A stretch of DNA of 64,000 bases from Ursus arctos (Eukaryota > Chordata > Mammalia > Carnivora > Ursidae), in contig NW_026622997.1 of assembly GCF_023065955.2 (NCBI RefSeq), positions 16,162,001-16,226,000 of the forward strand, given 5' to 3'. The notes beneath the pieces were generated by a model that saw only the letters and a program-made list of their open reading frames with translations, searched no databases and was not told the DNA's origin. Numbering within the stretch: the stretch's first letter is position 1; each line of letters begins with the position of its first letter. Shown here piece after piece: positions 23,717 through 34,000 of the stretch. A program made the translations under genes and the position numbers.

Positions 23717-24898
23717 AGCACAGCATCAGTAAGGCTTCCTCCTCCTGCCGCGGAGCGCAGCCCTCGGACAGCGGTGGCGGTTCCTTCGGGGGCCTCGCCC
23801 CAGCCTGACGCTCAAGAACAGAAGCAGCAAGTGACCCTCCAGCCGCCTCCAGGCCTGCCCTCCCCCCAGACTCATCTGTTCAGCCACCTCCCTTTGCACT
23901 CTCAGCAGCAGTGCAGGACGCCCTATAACATGGTTCCGGTCGGGGGGATCCACGTGGTACCTGCCGGCCTCACGTACTCCACGTTTGTCCCCATCCAAGC
24001 CGGGCCAATGCAGCTGACCATTCCGGCCGTCAACGTCATTCACAGGACTGTGGGCGGGGCCGGGGAGTCCGTCCCGGAAGGTCCGGGCGCCGCACACGCC
24101 GCCGGCGTGGCCGAGCTCAGCGGCGTCGTGCCGTGTATTCCCATCGGCCAGATCCGCGTGCCGGGCCTTCCGAGCCTGAGCACGCCCGGCCTGCAGCCGC
24201 TGCCGTCCCTAAGCATGGAGACCGTCAATATCCTGGGCCTCGCCAACGCGAACGTGGCCCCGCAAGGGCACCCCGCGGGGCTCGCTCTCAACGCCGTGGG
24301 GCTGCAGGTTCTGACCGCAAACCCTTCCTCGCAGAGCAGCCCCAGCCCTCAGGCGCACATTCCAGGCCTGCAGATCTTGAACATCACGTTGCCTACCTTA
24401 ATCCCCTCGGTGGGTCAAGTAGCCGTGGACGCGCCGGCCGCCCCCGAAATGCTCCCCGCGCACAGCAGAGCGCGGGAGGCGCCGCCCAAGCCCGCCTCGG
24501 CCGACGGCGCCCCTGCGGGCAGCGGGAGCGCGTCTCCTCAGGGCCCGCGGGCAAATGCAAAAAATGTCCCCGATCCCCCTGCCCCCGCAAGAGACCACGC
24601 CAGGCCCGACGGCGGCGGCGGTAAGACGGACGCCGGGAAGGCCGCCTCGGTGAATCACGTGAAGCCCCAGGCCGAGCTCGCGCCCGTGCCGGGCAAAGTG
24701 CCGGGCAAAGCAGCGTCGGCGCGCGAGCCTCGGCCGAAGGCGCGTCCCGAAGCCCTGGCGGAGCGCCCCGGCGCGCAGACGCTGGCCCCGGACGCAGCGG
24801 GGCCCCGGACCGCGGCGCTGCCCCGCAGGCCGGCCACCGCCCAGTTCAGCGACGTGAGTAGTGACGACGACGAGGACAGGCTCGTGATAGCGACCTAG
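23717..24898 (+). CDS. HIVEP1: HIVEP1 terminal coding exon (C-terminus and stop)
   Basis: The exon starts after CAG at 23716, is phase 0, and encodes 393 residues plus TAG at 24896-24898. With the other two exons the window carries the last 597 residues. It opens [21 protein letters not shown] conserved block follows from about 23850 to 24440, including [58 protein letters not shown] and [20 protein letters not shown], all characteristic of HIVEP1 as I recall it. From about 24440 to 24830 the protein is Ala/Pro/Gly/Arg-rich and CpG-dense, and differs most from human. It contains a tandem VPGK-VPGK (24686-24709). The end [17 protein letters not shown] is conserved and acidic. No zinc finger or enzyme domain lies here. 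The C-terminal region probably serves transcriptional regulation in the nucleus. Confidence 0.96.
   Translation, partial: STASVRLPPPAAERSPRTAVAVPSGASPQPDAQEQKQQVTLQPPPGLPSPQTHLFSHLPLHSQQQCRTPYNMVPVGGIHVVPAGLTYSTFVPIQAGPMQLTIPAVNVIHRTVGGAGESVPEGPGAAHAAGVAELSGVVPCIPIGQIRVPGLPSLSTPGLQPLPSLSMETVNILGLANANVAPQGHPAGLALNAVGLQVLTANPSSQSSPSPQAHIPGLQILNITLPTLIPSVGQVAVDAPAAPEMLPAHSRAREAPPKPASADGAPAGSGSASPQGPRANAKNVPDPPAPARDHARPDGGGGKTDAGKAASVNHVKPQAELAPVPGKVPGKAASAREPRPKARPEALAERPGAQTLAPDAAGPRTAALPRRPATAQFSDVSSDDDEDRLVIAT
23740..24898 (+). promoter_or_regulatory. Exonic CpG-dense (CpG-island-like) segment
   Basis: CG dinucleotides are frequent throughout the last coding exon, most of all from about 24040 to 24850, in contrast to the CpG-poor introns and intergenic DNA around it. 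It could be a gene-body CpG island shaped by codon choice and GC-biased gene conversion. Nothing in the sequence shows that it acts as a promoter. Confidence 0.6.
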
Positions 24899-25238
24899 TG
24901 GCTCTTTGGGGGGGGCGGGGGAGTTCGGTTTGGGTTTTTTGGTGGTTTTTTTTTATATATAACACTTAAAGGTTTCTTTGAAAACCCTCCTTTCCTTAAA
25001 GCACATTTTTCTGACATAAACTCATGACTAATCTTTGTGCAATCATGAACTTTTGACCAATAATTGTTTTGTGTCCGCTCCAGCCATTTTTGTACATGTT
25101 GTATAGACACTTGTGCCTTTTAGGAGTTTATGTTTAGAAGCTGTACAGATTGTTGAATATCTATATACATAAAATATATATTATATATGTATATGAAAAC
25201 CAGGTAGTTATTTGTGTTTAGAAAAAAAAAACCTGTCA

Positions 25239-25244
25239 AATAAA
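25239..25244 (+). terminator. HIVEP1: Candidate polyadenylation signal AATAAA (proximal)
   Basis: This canonical AATAAA lies 341 bases after the stop. Downstream sequence is AT-rich with TGTTGCACTGTTAAAT, a weak GU element. It may be an alternative proximal site. Confidence 0.5.
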
Positions 25245-25438
25245 TCAGATGATTAAATTATATGTTGCACTGTTAAATATAAATTTTTATGGCTGTGGGG
25301 CAGAGTTTCTGTGTATAAATTAGTATGTAAACTCCGTATTTATTGTATTCATATTAGTCTTTGAAAATGGGTCTGTCCTCCTTGTGTAAGACAGTAACTT
25401 TACACTTCAGACAGATTTTCTGTGTCATGAAATGTTTC

Positions 25439-25444
25439 AGTAAA
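25439..25444 (+). terminator. HIVEP1: Candidate polyadenylation signal AGTAAA (distal)
   Basis: The variant hexamer AGTAAA is followed 15-40 bases later by TTACCCTTGCTTACGTTGTG, a GU-rich downstream element. Its position, about 540 bases after the stop, fits the expected 3' UTR length, so I favour this as the main cleavage region (about 25455-25475). Confidence 0.5.
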
Positions 25445-25809
25445 ATATTGTTTACTGACTTTACCCTTGCTTACGTTGTGCCTTCTTTACAGATCCATGA
25501 TCCGTAATCTGTGTTGAGAGAAGAGCCATAGGTCACATTCTTTCCACACTCGCCCCCAGCCCCATTTTTGAGAAACGGGGGCTTTACTGGTGTTACTCTC
25601 CCGTGAAACTCCGTGAAACCCATGGGACCGAGAGGCCTATTTTTCTTAATTTGTGAAAACTCATTTTATAGCTACTAACTTACAGAAGGTTCCGTACTTA
25701 CACTTTCTGCAAATACGTAGAGCATGCAGCCTGGAACCGGCAAAGTTCCTTCATGCGGGTGGGACAGGTTCTGGTCAACATAAAGTAAGTTAAAAACAAC
25801 TGTCCGGAG

Positions 25810-25988
25810 GACGCCTGGGTGGCTCTGCCTTGGGCTCAGGGCATGATCCCGGCGTTCTGGGATCGAGCCCCGCATCGGGCTCCGTGCTCAGCGGGAAGCC
25901 TGCTGCTCCCTCTCCCACTCCCCCTGCTTGTGTTCCCCCTCTCGCTGCCTCTCTCTCTGTCAAATAAATAAAATCTTAAAAAAAAAAA
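25810..25988 (+). mobile_element. Can-SINE with shortened head
   Basis: The copy reads GACGCCTGGGTGGCTCTGCC and then jumps to TTGGGCTCAGGGCATGATCC. It lacks about 16 bases of the usual CAGTCGGTTAAGCGTC head segment, which contains the box-A-proximal part. The body and AAATAAATAAAATC tail are normal. Target-site duplication: AACTGTCCGGAG (25798-25809) and AATTGTCCAGAG (25989-26000), 10 of 12. It lies only about 340 bases beyond the HIVEP1 3' UTR. Confidence 0.93.
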
Positions 25989-26000
25989 AATTGTCCAGAG

Positions 26001-27589
26001 AACTTGGAGGAGGCCCATGAAACCGGTTTCTCAGGCTCCGCCCCCAGGTCGGCTGGTGAACCACTGGCTCTTCTTTCCCTCAGAAGAAGTCCTACTGATA
26101 ATGCTCAGAGAGCTCAATGGCCAAAACCAAAACGCAGAGGGACCCAGATTTACAGAAGAACCAAACTCAGACTTCTAAGCTACTTATGTGACTCTCTTTA
26201 GAAATGATTATTTCCCGTCCGGAGAGGCTTAGCCATCCTTGCTCACTCAGAAAACAGTCACAGTTCCCATTGCAGTGACTTGCATTATTACTCAAGCGTT
26301 ACACATGCTAGACTTGTAAGAAGGTGTTTTAATGTTGAAATTGAATGTACAGCATATCTTTAAGGCAATGTATTCACATTTTTTAAAGGCCTCCTTCATG
26401 AGGATACCAAGGGTACGAAGCTGGTGAGACAACAGACGATTGGGGGAAGTGTTGGAGACCTACTGCTGGCCAGGCCCTGTTTTCCGTGACTTTGGGAAGG
26501 GCACCTTCCATCTTGGCCTGCATGCCCTGAACCTGAATTATTATTTCTGCAGTCTGGCCTCAGCAGGCTCTAATGGGTCCGTGATGGTTTTGTTCCACGC
26601 TTGAATTTTTATTTACACTTACGACAGATTAAGTAACAAAATTCTCAAAAATTAAAACTAAACTCATATTCCAAGATAGATTTGAAAAGAATTCTAGAAA
26701 CTTATAAGATTTGCATTGCTCTGTCAGTATAGTTATTGAAAATGAGGTCCATTATCCATCAAATTTCTCAAAATTAATGTTTTAACTTCATGTCATGCTT
26801 TCTATTATACTTTTTATTGTACTTTGCCTAAAATTTTAAAGCAGTATAGCAAACATGTTTGTTCTAGAATCATATTTTAGTTATGTATAACTTCTCTAAA
26901 TTCAAAAGTAATGATCAGAATTGTGGGATTGGGGCTTTGGGGTTTGTTTTTTTTTTTTTTTTTTTTTTTTTTTTTGTACAGATAGAATTTTCTTAATTTG
27001 AAAAATTTCCTACATTTAACCAAATACCAAATGCTGTGATATACTTGGATGCTCCCTTGAGAATTTCATAATGCTATAATATATCTTAAGCTGCTTTTGT
27101 AGTCTTGACTTTTCAAGATTCATTAAATTATACACATACCTTTAATATTAGTGACTTTAATACTTCAATGTGGCATTCAGATAGTTTGCTAACATTTGAA
27201 ATATGCAGCTAAGTGAGAAATCAAAGTCTGGCCCATTTTATTTTGAAATAGTCACATAAAATATAAGGGAATAATTCTGAACATTTTCTGCAAAGTCATC
27301 TTTTCCCACAGAGCACTGTTATTCTTAAATATAAGTGACTTTCAAATAATGCAATCCAGAGAGCTGGTGAGCCTACATTTGACTTTTATTGTCTTATACT
27401 GTCATGAAAGACCCAGGTCACTGGAGAACTGGAGCACAATGACCATAGCAAATCCCTGTGATAAGTTCTTAGCCAAACAAGTGAAAAGCATAATGTGAGA
27501 CAATTTCAGTATCTCCTTGTATGAACCCACTGCAATGTCACTCTCAGAAGTGTTGAAAATAGCTAAAGAACCAAAGATCTGGTCAACAC
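26001..27589. other. Intergenic, AT-rich, no gene seen
   Basis: No coding exon, SINE or RNA gene is recognised. The stretch is mostly AT-rich and unique-looking. Its only strong feature is the T-run at 26947-26975. The open frames here are short and featureless. Confidence 0.6.
26947..26975 (+). repeat. Poly(T) run of 29
   Basis: This is an uninterrupted T-run with no adjoining SINE or LINE body that I can recognise on the right (GTACAGATAGAATTTTC follows). It could be an orphan retroposon tail or slippage expansion. Confidence 0.9.
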
Positions 27590-27720
27590 ATGGCTGGCTG
27601 AGTTGGTAGGGCATGCAACTCTGATCACAGGGTCTCAAGTTCAAGCCCCATGTTGGGTATAGAGATTATTTTTTTAAAATAAATAAGTAAAGCTCATCTA
27701 ATAAAACTTATTTTAAAAAA
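27590..27720 (+). mobile_element. Can-SINE, short older type
   Basis: The element has the tRNA-like head GGCTGGCTGAGTTGGTAGGG, then ATGCAACTCTGATCACAGGG and TCAAGTTCAAGCCCCATGTT (box-B-like), followed by GGGTATAGAGATTA and an A-rich end. It lacks the CT-rich body of the young copies. A 5-base GGTCA on both sides is the only duplication candidate. Confidence 0.85.
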
Positions 27721-28896
27721 GGTCATCTTTCTAGTTTTTAAAGGTTGGTATATCTGTTTTATGAAAATGTGTGGTGTTAACATAAGTTAGAGGCATTCAA
27801 GTAACTTGTTTTCATTTCCCAAACTTTAGGCTTCGGTGATACTTAATTTTTCAGAATGATAATTAACTGATAATATTTCACAAAGAGATTTTGTTTCTCT
27901 CTTTTTTTAAATAATACAGCCATGACTTTCATTTCACAGGAACAGCATAAATAACACTCTTATTAGTTAATCTCTGATCTGAATTTTAAATGATAGGGTT
28001 TAACAAGGCTTATGGAGATGTTCATTATTTTTGTTGGAAGACTGTCAGGCTATTTCTTGATGCAAAATATAACATCGGGTCAAAATATAACAGCAGTGCT
28101 CTTCTTTACTTTTCTGTTTTTAAGCTTACGTTTTGAGATCAAGTGTAAGCAACACCAAAGGGTGACTTTCATTAAAGGCATTTTGTCTCAAAACTATCTA
28201 TAAATTCTAAACACGGGATATTAAATCTAAGACAAGAATCTTCTTCCAAACTGGTTTCCCATGACTTTGAGTTATCTATTCAATGAAGCTTTATTTATAA
28301 TATTTTAATGACCCTGGCTCTGCCATCATTACAAAAAAAAATTTTTAAGCAAAATGGTAAAATATTTTTCTGTACAGGTTGTATAATCTGAAAGTCATGA
28401 GGCTCTTAACTCTATTGGGTTTGTCCCTAGAACCTTGCATATACAAGGTTCTGTGGAAGGAACTATAGACATCAGAGTTAAAGCAGAAATAACCTGCTCT
28501 GGGGTGTTCCCTGTCCCCCAAACCAGGCTCAGGCCTGAAGAAGACAGGCATCCCAAATCCAGCATTTATTTTAAGTACCAACCAACTCCAATACAATGCA
28601 AGATAACAAAAGAAATTAGAAGGCACCTTTCTACCCCAAAGGAGCACGCTTGCCTAAGACTTAGGCCGTATAAACTAGAGAATAATACTAGACCACACAC
28701 ATCTTAGAAACCACAGACTATAAACATTTTGAGAAGAAAGTTATTACCTTAAGTAATTAAAGAACGATTTGTGTATGTTGGGGACTGCTGTAATTTGAAG
28801 GAGGAATGGGATTTGGGACGTCAGAGATCATGCTAAGCGGTAGAACAGAAATAGCTGAGATGACTAGTTACTTAGAAATTGTGCCGGGGGCGCAGG
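27721..28896. other. Intergenic, no gene seen
   Basis: AT-rich unique-looking DNA. The only structure noticed is a perfect inverted repeat at 28429-28452. Open frames at 28012-28203 and 28435-28707 have no recognisable domain. Confidence 0.55.
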
Positions 28897-29112
28897 GGGG
28901 ACCACGTGGGTGGCTCAGTCGGTTGAACATCAGACTCTTGGTTTCAGCCCAGGTCATGCTGTCCAGATCATGAGATGGAGCCCTGCGTCAAGGTTCAGAC
29001 TTACCATGGAGTCATCTAAAGTTTCGCCCTCTCCCTCTTCCCCTACCCCCACTCTCACCTTCTCTCTCTCTCTGTCTCTCAAATAAATAAATAAAATCGT
29101 TTTTAAAAAAAA
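28897..29112 (+). mobile_element. Can-SINE, diverged copy
   Basis: GGACCACGTGGGTGGCTCAG starts the head, followed by ATCAGACTCTTGGTTTCAGC and AGGTCATGCTGTCCAGATCA, a CT-rich body, AAATAAATAAATAAAATCG and an A-tail. Point changes (for example CACGTGGG for CGCCTGGG) and a disrupted middle mark it as older. The target-site duplication is unclear. Confidence 0.88.
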
Positions 29113-29149
29113 TGCCTGGAAAACAGTCTAAGTGGAAGAGAAGACTCAC

Positions 29150-29285
29150 TCGGGCTTTCACCAAATATTTATTTAGCACCAACAATGTGGAGAGGACTTC
29201 GGAGAAACGAATGTAATGCAAGTAAGTGTCTACCCTCTAGGAGCTTCAGTTCTGGTAGAAGAGTAAGTGTAAGACACAGGGTATC
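29150..29285 (-). mobile_element. LINE L2 3'-end remnant (antisense)
   Basis: The + strand CACCAAATATTTATTTAGCA, followed by GGAGAGGACTTCGGAGAAAC and CTCTAGGAGCTTCAGTTCTG, matches the reverse complement of the L2 3' end. It is directly followed by a Tigger-like element. Confidence 0.5.
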
Positions 29286-29305
29286 TCAAGAGGCATGAGA
29301 GTGAA

Positions 29306-29926
29306 CAGCAGTTCCCCTTGATCCGTGGTTTCACGTTCTGTGGTTGCAGTTGCCCGCAGTCAGCCTCAGGGGGAGATACCCCTCCCCGCGCAGCCTCGGT
29401 GGGTCGGTAGTAGCCTAACCCTACGCCACCCCCCCACGCCATCTCATCACACATCATCACGGGCAGGGTGAGTATGGTACAGTAAGTTATTTGAAGAGAG
29501 AGAAACCACATTCAAGTAGCTTCTATTATAGTACATTATAATTGTTCTATTAATAGTTACTGTTGGGGCGCCTGGGTGGCTCAGTCAGGTAAGCATCTGC
29601 CTTCGGCTCAGGTCGTGATCTCAGGGGTCCTGGGATCAAGCCCCGCATGGGGCTCCCTGCTCATTGGGGAGTCTGCTTCTCCCTCTCCCTCTGCTGCTGC
29701 TCCCCCTGCTTGTGCTCTCTGTCTCTCTCTCAAATAAATAAAATCTTTAAAAAAAAAAGACTGTTGATCTTTTACTGTGCCTCATTTATACATTTAACTT
29801 TATCATAGGTATCCATGTATTGGCAAAAACAGCAAATAGAGGGTTCAGTACTATCTGTGGTTCCACACATCCACTGTTGTGGGAGGAGGGTCTTGAAACA
29901 TATCCCCACAGAGAAGGGGGCTACTG
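29306..29926 (+). mobile_element. Tigger-like non-autonomous DNA transposon, copy 1 (split by a SINE)
   Basis: The left end CAGCAGTTCCCCTTGATCC and right end AGAAGGGGGCTACTG are related inverted termini. TA follows the right end (29927-29928), while the left TA is degraded to AA. Internal blocks such as GGTTTCACGTTCTGTGGTTG, GTTATTTGAAGAGAGAGAAA and TTACTGTGCCTCATTTATAC are shared with the copy at 61658-62112. It has no transposase frame. A Can-SINE at 29566-29758 splits it. Confidence 0.8.
29566..29758 (+). mobile_element. Can-SINE inserted in Tigger-like element
   Basis: A full head (GGGGCGCCTGGGTGGCTCAG), body and tail with AAATAAATAAAATC. ACTGTTG precedes it (29559-29565) and recurs after the tail (from 29760), consistent with a short target-site duplication. 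It is younger than its host transposon. Confidence 0.95.
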
Positions 29927-30069
29927 TACAACCAAGAGCATCAGTGCAAATAAGGGGGAGCTCCTGGTTAAATTGATCAAGGAACGCCTTATGGAGCACA
30001 TGATATTTAAGCTTGGCCTTGAAGGGACTTCACTAAGCAGAAGCAAAAGAAGGGAAGGACATTAGAGAC

Positions 30070-30240
30070 AGAGGATGTGGAGGGCAACCAATATTTACCC
30101 CTGCTATGTGTAGTCTGTAATCTCATTTAAACCTAGGCAGATGTTATTCTCCCATTTTACGGACAAGGAGGCTGCATCTCTCATTGTTTGGAATCTTCGA
30201 CATGCTGGTGCAGGAGCTGGTATTTGAATCCAGGATTGCA
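30070..30240 (+). mobile_element. MIR relic
   Basis: The sequence has the MIR core pattern: AATATTTACCCCTGCTATGT, ATCTCATTTAAACCTAGGCA, TTATTCTCCCATTTTACGGA, then a degraded part up to GGTATTTGAATCCAGG. It is ancient and diverged. Confidence 0.6.
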
Positions 30241-30883
30241 TGACAACAGCGTTGCACAGAGGCAAAGGTGCAGAAAGCACGAAGAAGGATCAAGACAAAG
30301 GGAACAGACAATGTTTGTAGTGGTTTAGCGAGCACCTGCCAAAGCCATGGTGACACTGTGGAGACCAAGGGACGGAATTGAAGATGATTAAAAGTATGTG
30401 GGCTCCTCACATGAAGGGGGCACTCACTGGGTCAGAGTCATTCATGGGGGGATAGGAGTGTCATTTCTTTACTGGGGAATAATTTAGGGAAGGAGCTGGC
30501 AATCATAGGTCAGAGAAGTGAGGAGGAAAAGGAAGGAATGCAGGGAGCATGGAAAGCAGACACACTTGATCCATTACCAAGCTGGCCACGGTATTTCTTC
30601 CTAATTGGTGGACTCAATAAAATTACAGGAGACATTTATTGATCGTGCAAATCGATGAGGATCAGTGTCCAAGAAGATTGGACCAACCGGAGAAATTGGC
30701 TGGATATAAGACAAAATTTAACAGGAAAAATTAAACTGTTTAAAAATGTAGCAGTTTGATTTATACGAAGCTCCGTATGTGCCACTCTTACCATCACCCC
30801 ACCCCACCCCCGCCCAAAAAAAGCATTGTCTTGGGGATATTAGAAATACATTAGCTAGACCCACATACAAAAATAGCCACGCT

Positions 30884-31080
30884 GGGGCGCCTGGGTGGCA
30901 CAGTCGTTGGGCGTCTGCCTTCAGCTCAGGGCGTGATCCCGGCGTTCTCGGATCAAGCCCCACATCAGGCTCCTCTGCTATGAGCCTGCTTCTTCCTCTC
31001 CCACTCACCTGCTGTGTTCCCTCTCTCGCTGGCTGTCTCTCTGTGTCAAATATATAAATTTAAAAAAAAAAATTTTTTTT
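30884..31080 (+). mobile_element. Can-SINE, young (CTATGAGCC subtype), 13-bp target-site duplication
   Basis: The body has CAGGGCGTGATCCCGGCGTT and CTCCTCTGCTATGAGCCTGC, the variant I associate with bear and panda genomes. AAATAGCCACGCT at 30871-30883 is repeated exactly at 31081-31093. The A-tail is followed by a T-run (about 31073-31080). Confidence 0.96.
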
Positions 31081-31093
31081 AAATAGCCACGCT

Positions 31094-34000
31094 CTGTTTC
31101 CTCATGGACAGAGCATCACAGGAGTATTCTTCGTAACTGTGACTTCTGGACCCCAAGCTTGAGCAATATAGAAACAAATGAGCACATTTTGCGCCCATCA
31201 AGCCCTGGAGGCCAAGCCTTGAGAAGGTTGGTGAGAGGGCCGGAGGCAGGACTACCTGGACGTTCATCGTGACAGCGAAGAAAGCACTCCAGGAGAGTCA
31301 CAGCGGCAGAAGTAATACCGAGTGATCATAATGAAGAATAATAATAAAGAAAGAATAACAATAAAGTTGTCTTTCCAGTAGGGGAGAGAGAGTTTGGGGA
31401 TTATGAAAAAAAGAGCCAGCCATTGTGATGGAAATGCCAGGTCGCCATTAACTTTTGTGTAAAACCAGGATTAGCCTCACAGCAAGCAGCCAGTGGGAAT
31501 TCATGGCTCTCAAACTAAAACTCACATTTGCATAATAACCAGACATAGAGGAATATATCTTCAAGGAAGACTGCAATATTAAAAATTCTAGGATTCCACC
31601 AATCCTTCAAGGTCTATACGGACTCACCTGGGGAGGGCCTGCAGAACTGTACTCCCCTCTGCTTTATTCTGATGCAAGTTCTAGAAGAAACCGCTTCCAG
31701 CGCTTCGGTGCTGGGGACAGCATCTGCTCTGGGAACCTGCAGACAAAGCAGAGAAAAGCCCCAGAAACTAGCATCAGTGACCCCAGCCACATTCTAACAG
31801 CAGGGAGAAGGACCAGGCAGGTGTTTCTCTCAAAGTCATGGATCAGGTTTTGCTTATTTTGCAGTCTGGGCCCTTTTTAAAATAAAAAGTCTCCGTGACA
31901 TAGAATGAAAGTGTTCTCATCACTATGCTTTTGTTCTCTGAGAAGTTAGGGCTGTTTCGTTCCAGTACTGCCTCAGGTTCCATTGGAAATGAAGGCTGTA
32001 TTCCAGCACACGGAAGAGCTATGCTTTTGAGGCTCTAGGTTCTGGGAGGCGAGGGGCTGCACGTTGGGGGGTAATGATGGAAGAATGGTAAGCTTTCCAT
32101 TTGATTTCCCCACCACCCAGGCCATGTGCCGTTCTGAAAAGATGTAGCTGGCTCAGGTTATTAGGATGAAACTCCAAATTAAGAGTGAACATTTCCCAGC
32201 TTCAAAGAGTGTGATAATTTCATTTTCAGAATTAGGAAAATTCTCTTACTTAAACTAATGAGGTATCTATACAGATAAAAGTGTTGAGATCATCCATGGA
32301 TTCAAAAGAGTATTTTATGAACAAGTCACCTAATATATAATGCAGTATTTCTAATGTTGATAATTACAACAAATATTATATGATGTTATTGCCATTTTAT
32401 GGTTGAGAATATTGCCTAAGGGTTACAAAGTAGTGAGGCTAGGATCGAAAACTAGGTCTTTTTTCTTTTTTTCCCCACTGCACCGTGCTGCTTTTCAGTA
32501 ATGATTTACAGTAATTGGATTGTATTGTGTTCATTTCTAGGTGAACGTCTACTTAGTATTCATAAAACATCCCATTTAAATTTCCGACTGAAATGAGTAC
32601 ACCCAGTCCCATGCATATTTGTATAGACATCAGATTTTATAACCTTTCTATATGCCCTTTCTCATAATTGATATAATAGGAGCCATAAAATATTTAGTGA
32701 GGAAATATTTAATTTGAATAGCAGGAGATAAAATAGCAATGTAAAGTGCCGTCCTAATCAAGCGTAAAACATGTAAATTTCCAAGGTATATTAGGTTTCA
32801 ATCATTAGTCATTATTCAGAAAACATGTCTTTGTTACACATCTTATGGTGGTAAAAGTCAAATGAAAGGGGAAAGTTGAACGTGGAATTGCATTGTTTTG
32901 GGTATAGACATGGTTTGAGCACAGCATAACATTATATTATAAAGTCTCTGAACCTGATCCTTTCAGAAATATTTTCGAAAAGAAATAGAGCAATTTTCTG
33001 TTACTTTTGATAAAGAAGAAAATTATTTAAACATATTTCTCCTGCAAGAGGGAGCATCAAATTGTACTTTTTAAAAAATGTCTTAAATTATACTATTTAA
33101 ATATAATGCAAAGAAAGCAAAGATCGGGATTTAGAAGGAAATGAAGACATTAATAAATCCTTTTTACAGAACCAGTAAGAGAGGAAAAAAAAAATTGATC
33201 TCCTTAGCAAATGATTCTGTATCTCGGAATAAAAACAGAGCTAACTATAGAATTAACTCTTCCTTATTTTCTTCCACATCTTACCTATGGTGTCTGGATT
33301 ATAGTAGTGAATAGATACCTTTCATAATGTCCACGTACGTGCGGGTTTTATAAAGTTATAAAAACCAGTAGGCATTTGTTATGTAGTTGGTTTTGCCTGA
33401 GACAAGACATCTTTCATTCATTCGTTTTCAGTTACTTGAAAGACAGTATGTTTAGTTATTTACCTATGAATGTTGCCAAATGGGATCTCAGGAAACCATG
33501 TTAGGTGAAAGACAACAGGACTTTACATTCCTGGAGGTCAATCATGGAAAGAAAAGCCAGCTTTGAGATCAGTCAATTAGCCAGGCATGCTTAGTTTTCT
33601 TTGCTAATAGCAAGGCTTAGTTTTGCCCAGTAGGGTCAAATGTTAAGACTCGTTTTGATTCAGCAATCGTATCCTTGGATACGTTTGAATTTAGTTATTT
33701 TGGAACTTCTCTATACATTCATTATACATTGAGACCTTTTCTGTTACTTCCACACTCATAGTCACTAGAAGTAGGTTCTCCAGAAGTAGCTTAAGATTTC
33801 AGGCAGAGTCTGCCCATTTATAAATAACCATGTACCACCATCATCATAATTATCGAAAGATCCGGTCTTCACTGAAAGTATATTAACTATGCTGATAAAA
33901 TAACTCGCACCATCTCGGTCTACAAGGGGCTGCCACCTTTTGAACTCATAATGTTGATTATAAGAAACTGAATTCCAGAAAGTAATCTCTGAGGAGAAAA

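Larger units (their letters stand above)
24899..25475 (+). other. HIVEP1: HIVEP1 3' UTR
   Basis: The UTR follows the TAG stop. It begins with a G-run (about 24907-24920), then becomes AT-rich, with a TA-alternating tract at about 25155-25195. The right boundary is inferred from candidate polyadenylation signals. The length of roughly 580 bases agrees with my recollection of the human UTR. AU-rich stretches such as ATTTATTGTATTC (about 25337) may affect mRNA stability. Confidence 0.75.

Noticed and set aside
24040..24837. Several long antisense and alternate-frame ORFs over the terminal exon
   Set aside because: GC-rich coding DNA has few stop codons in other frames. The sense frame has clear family conservation and the others do not.
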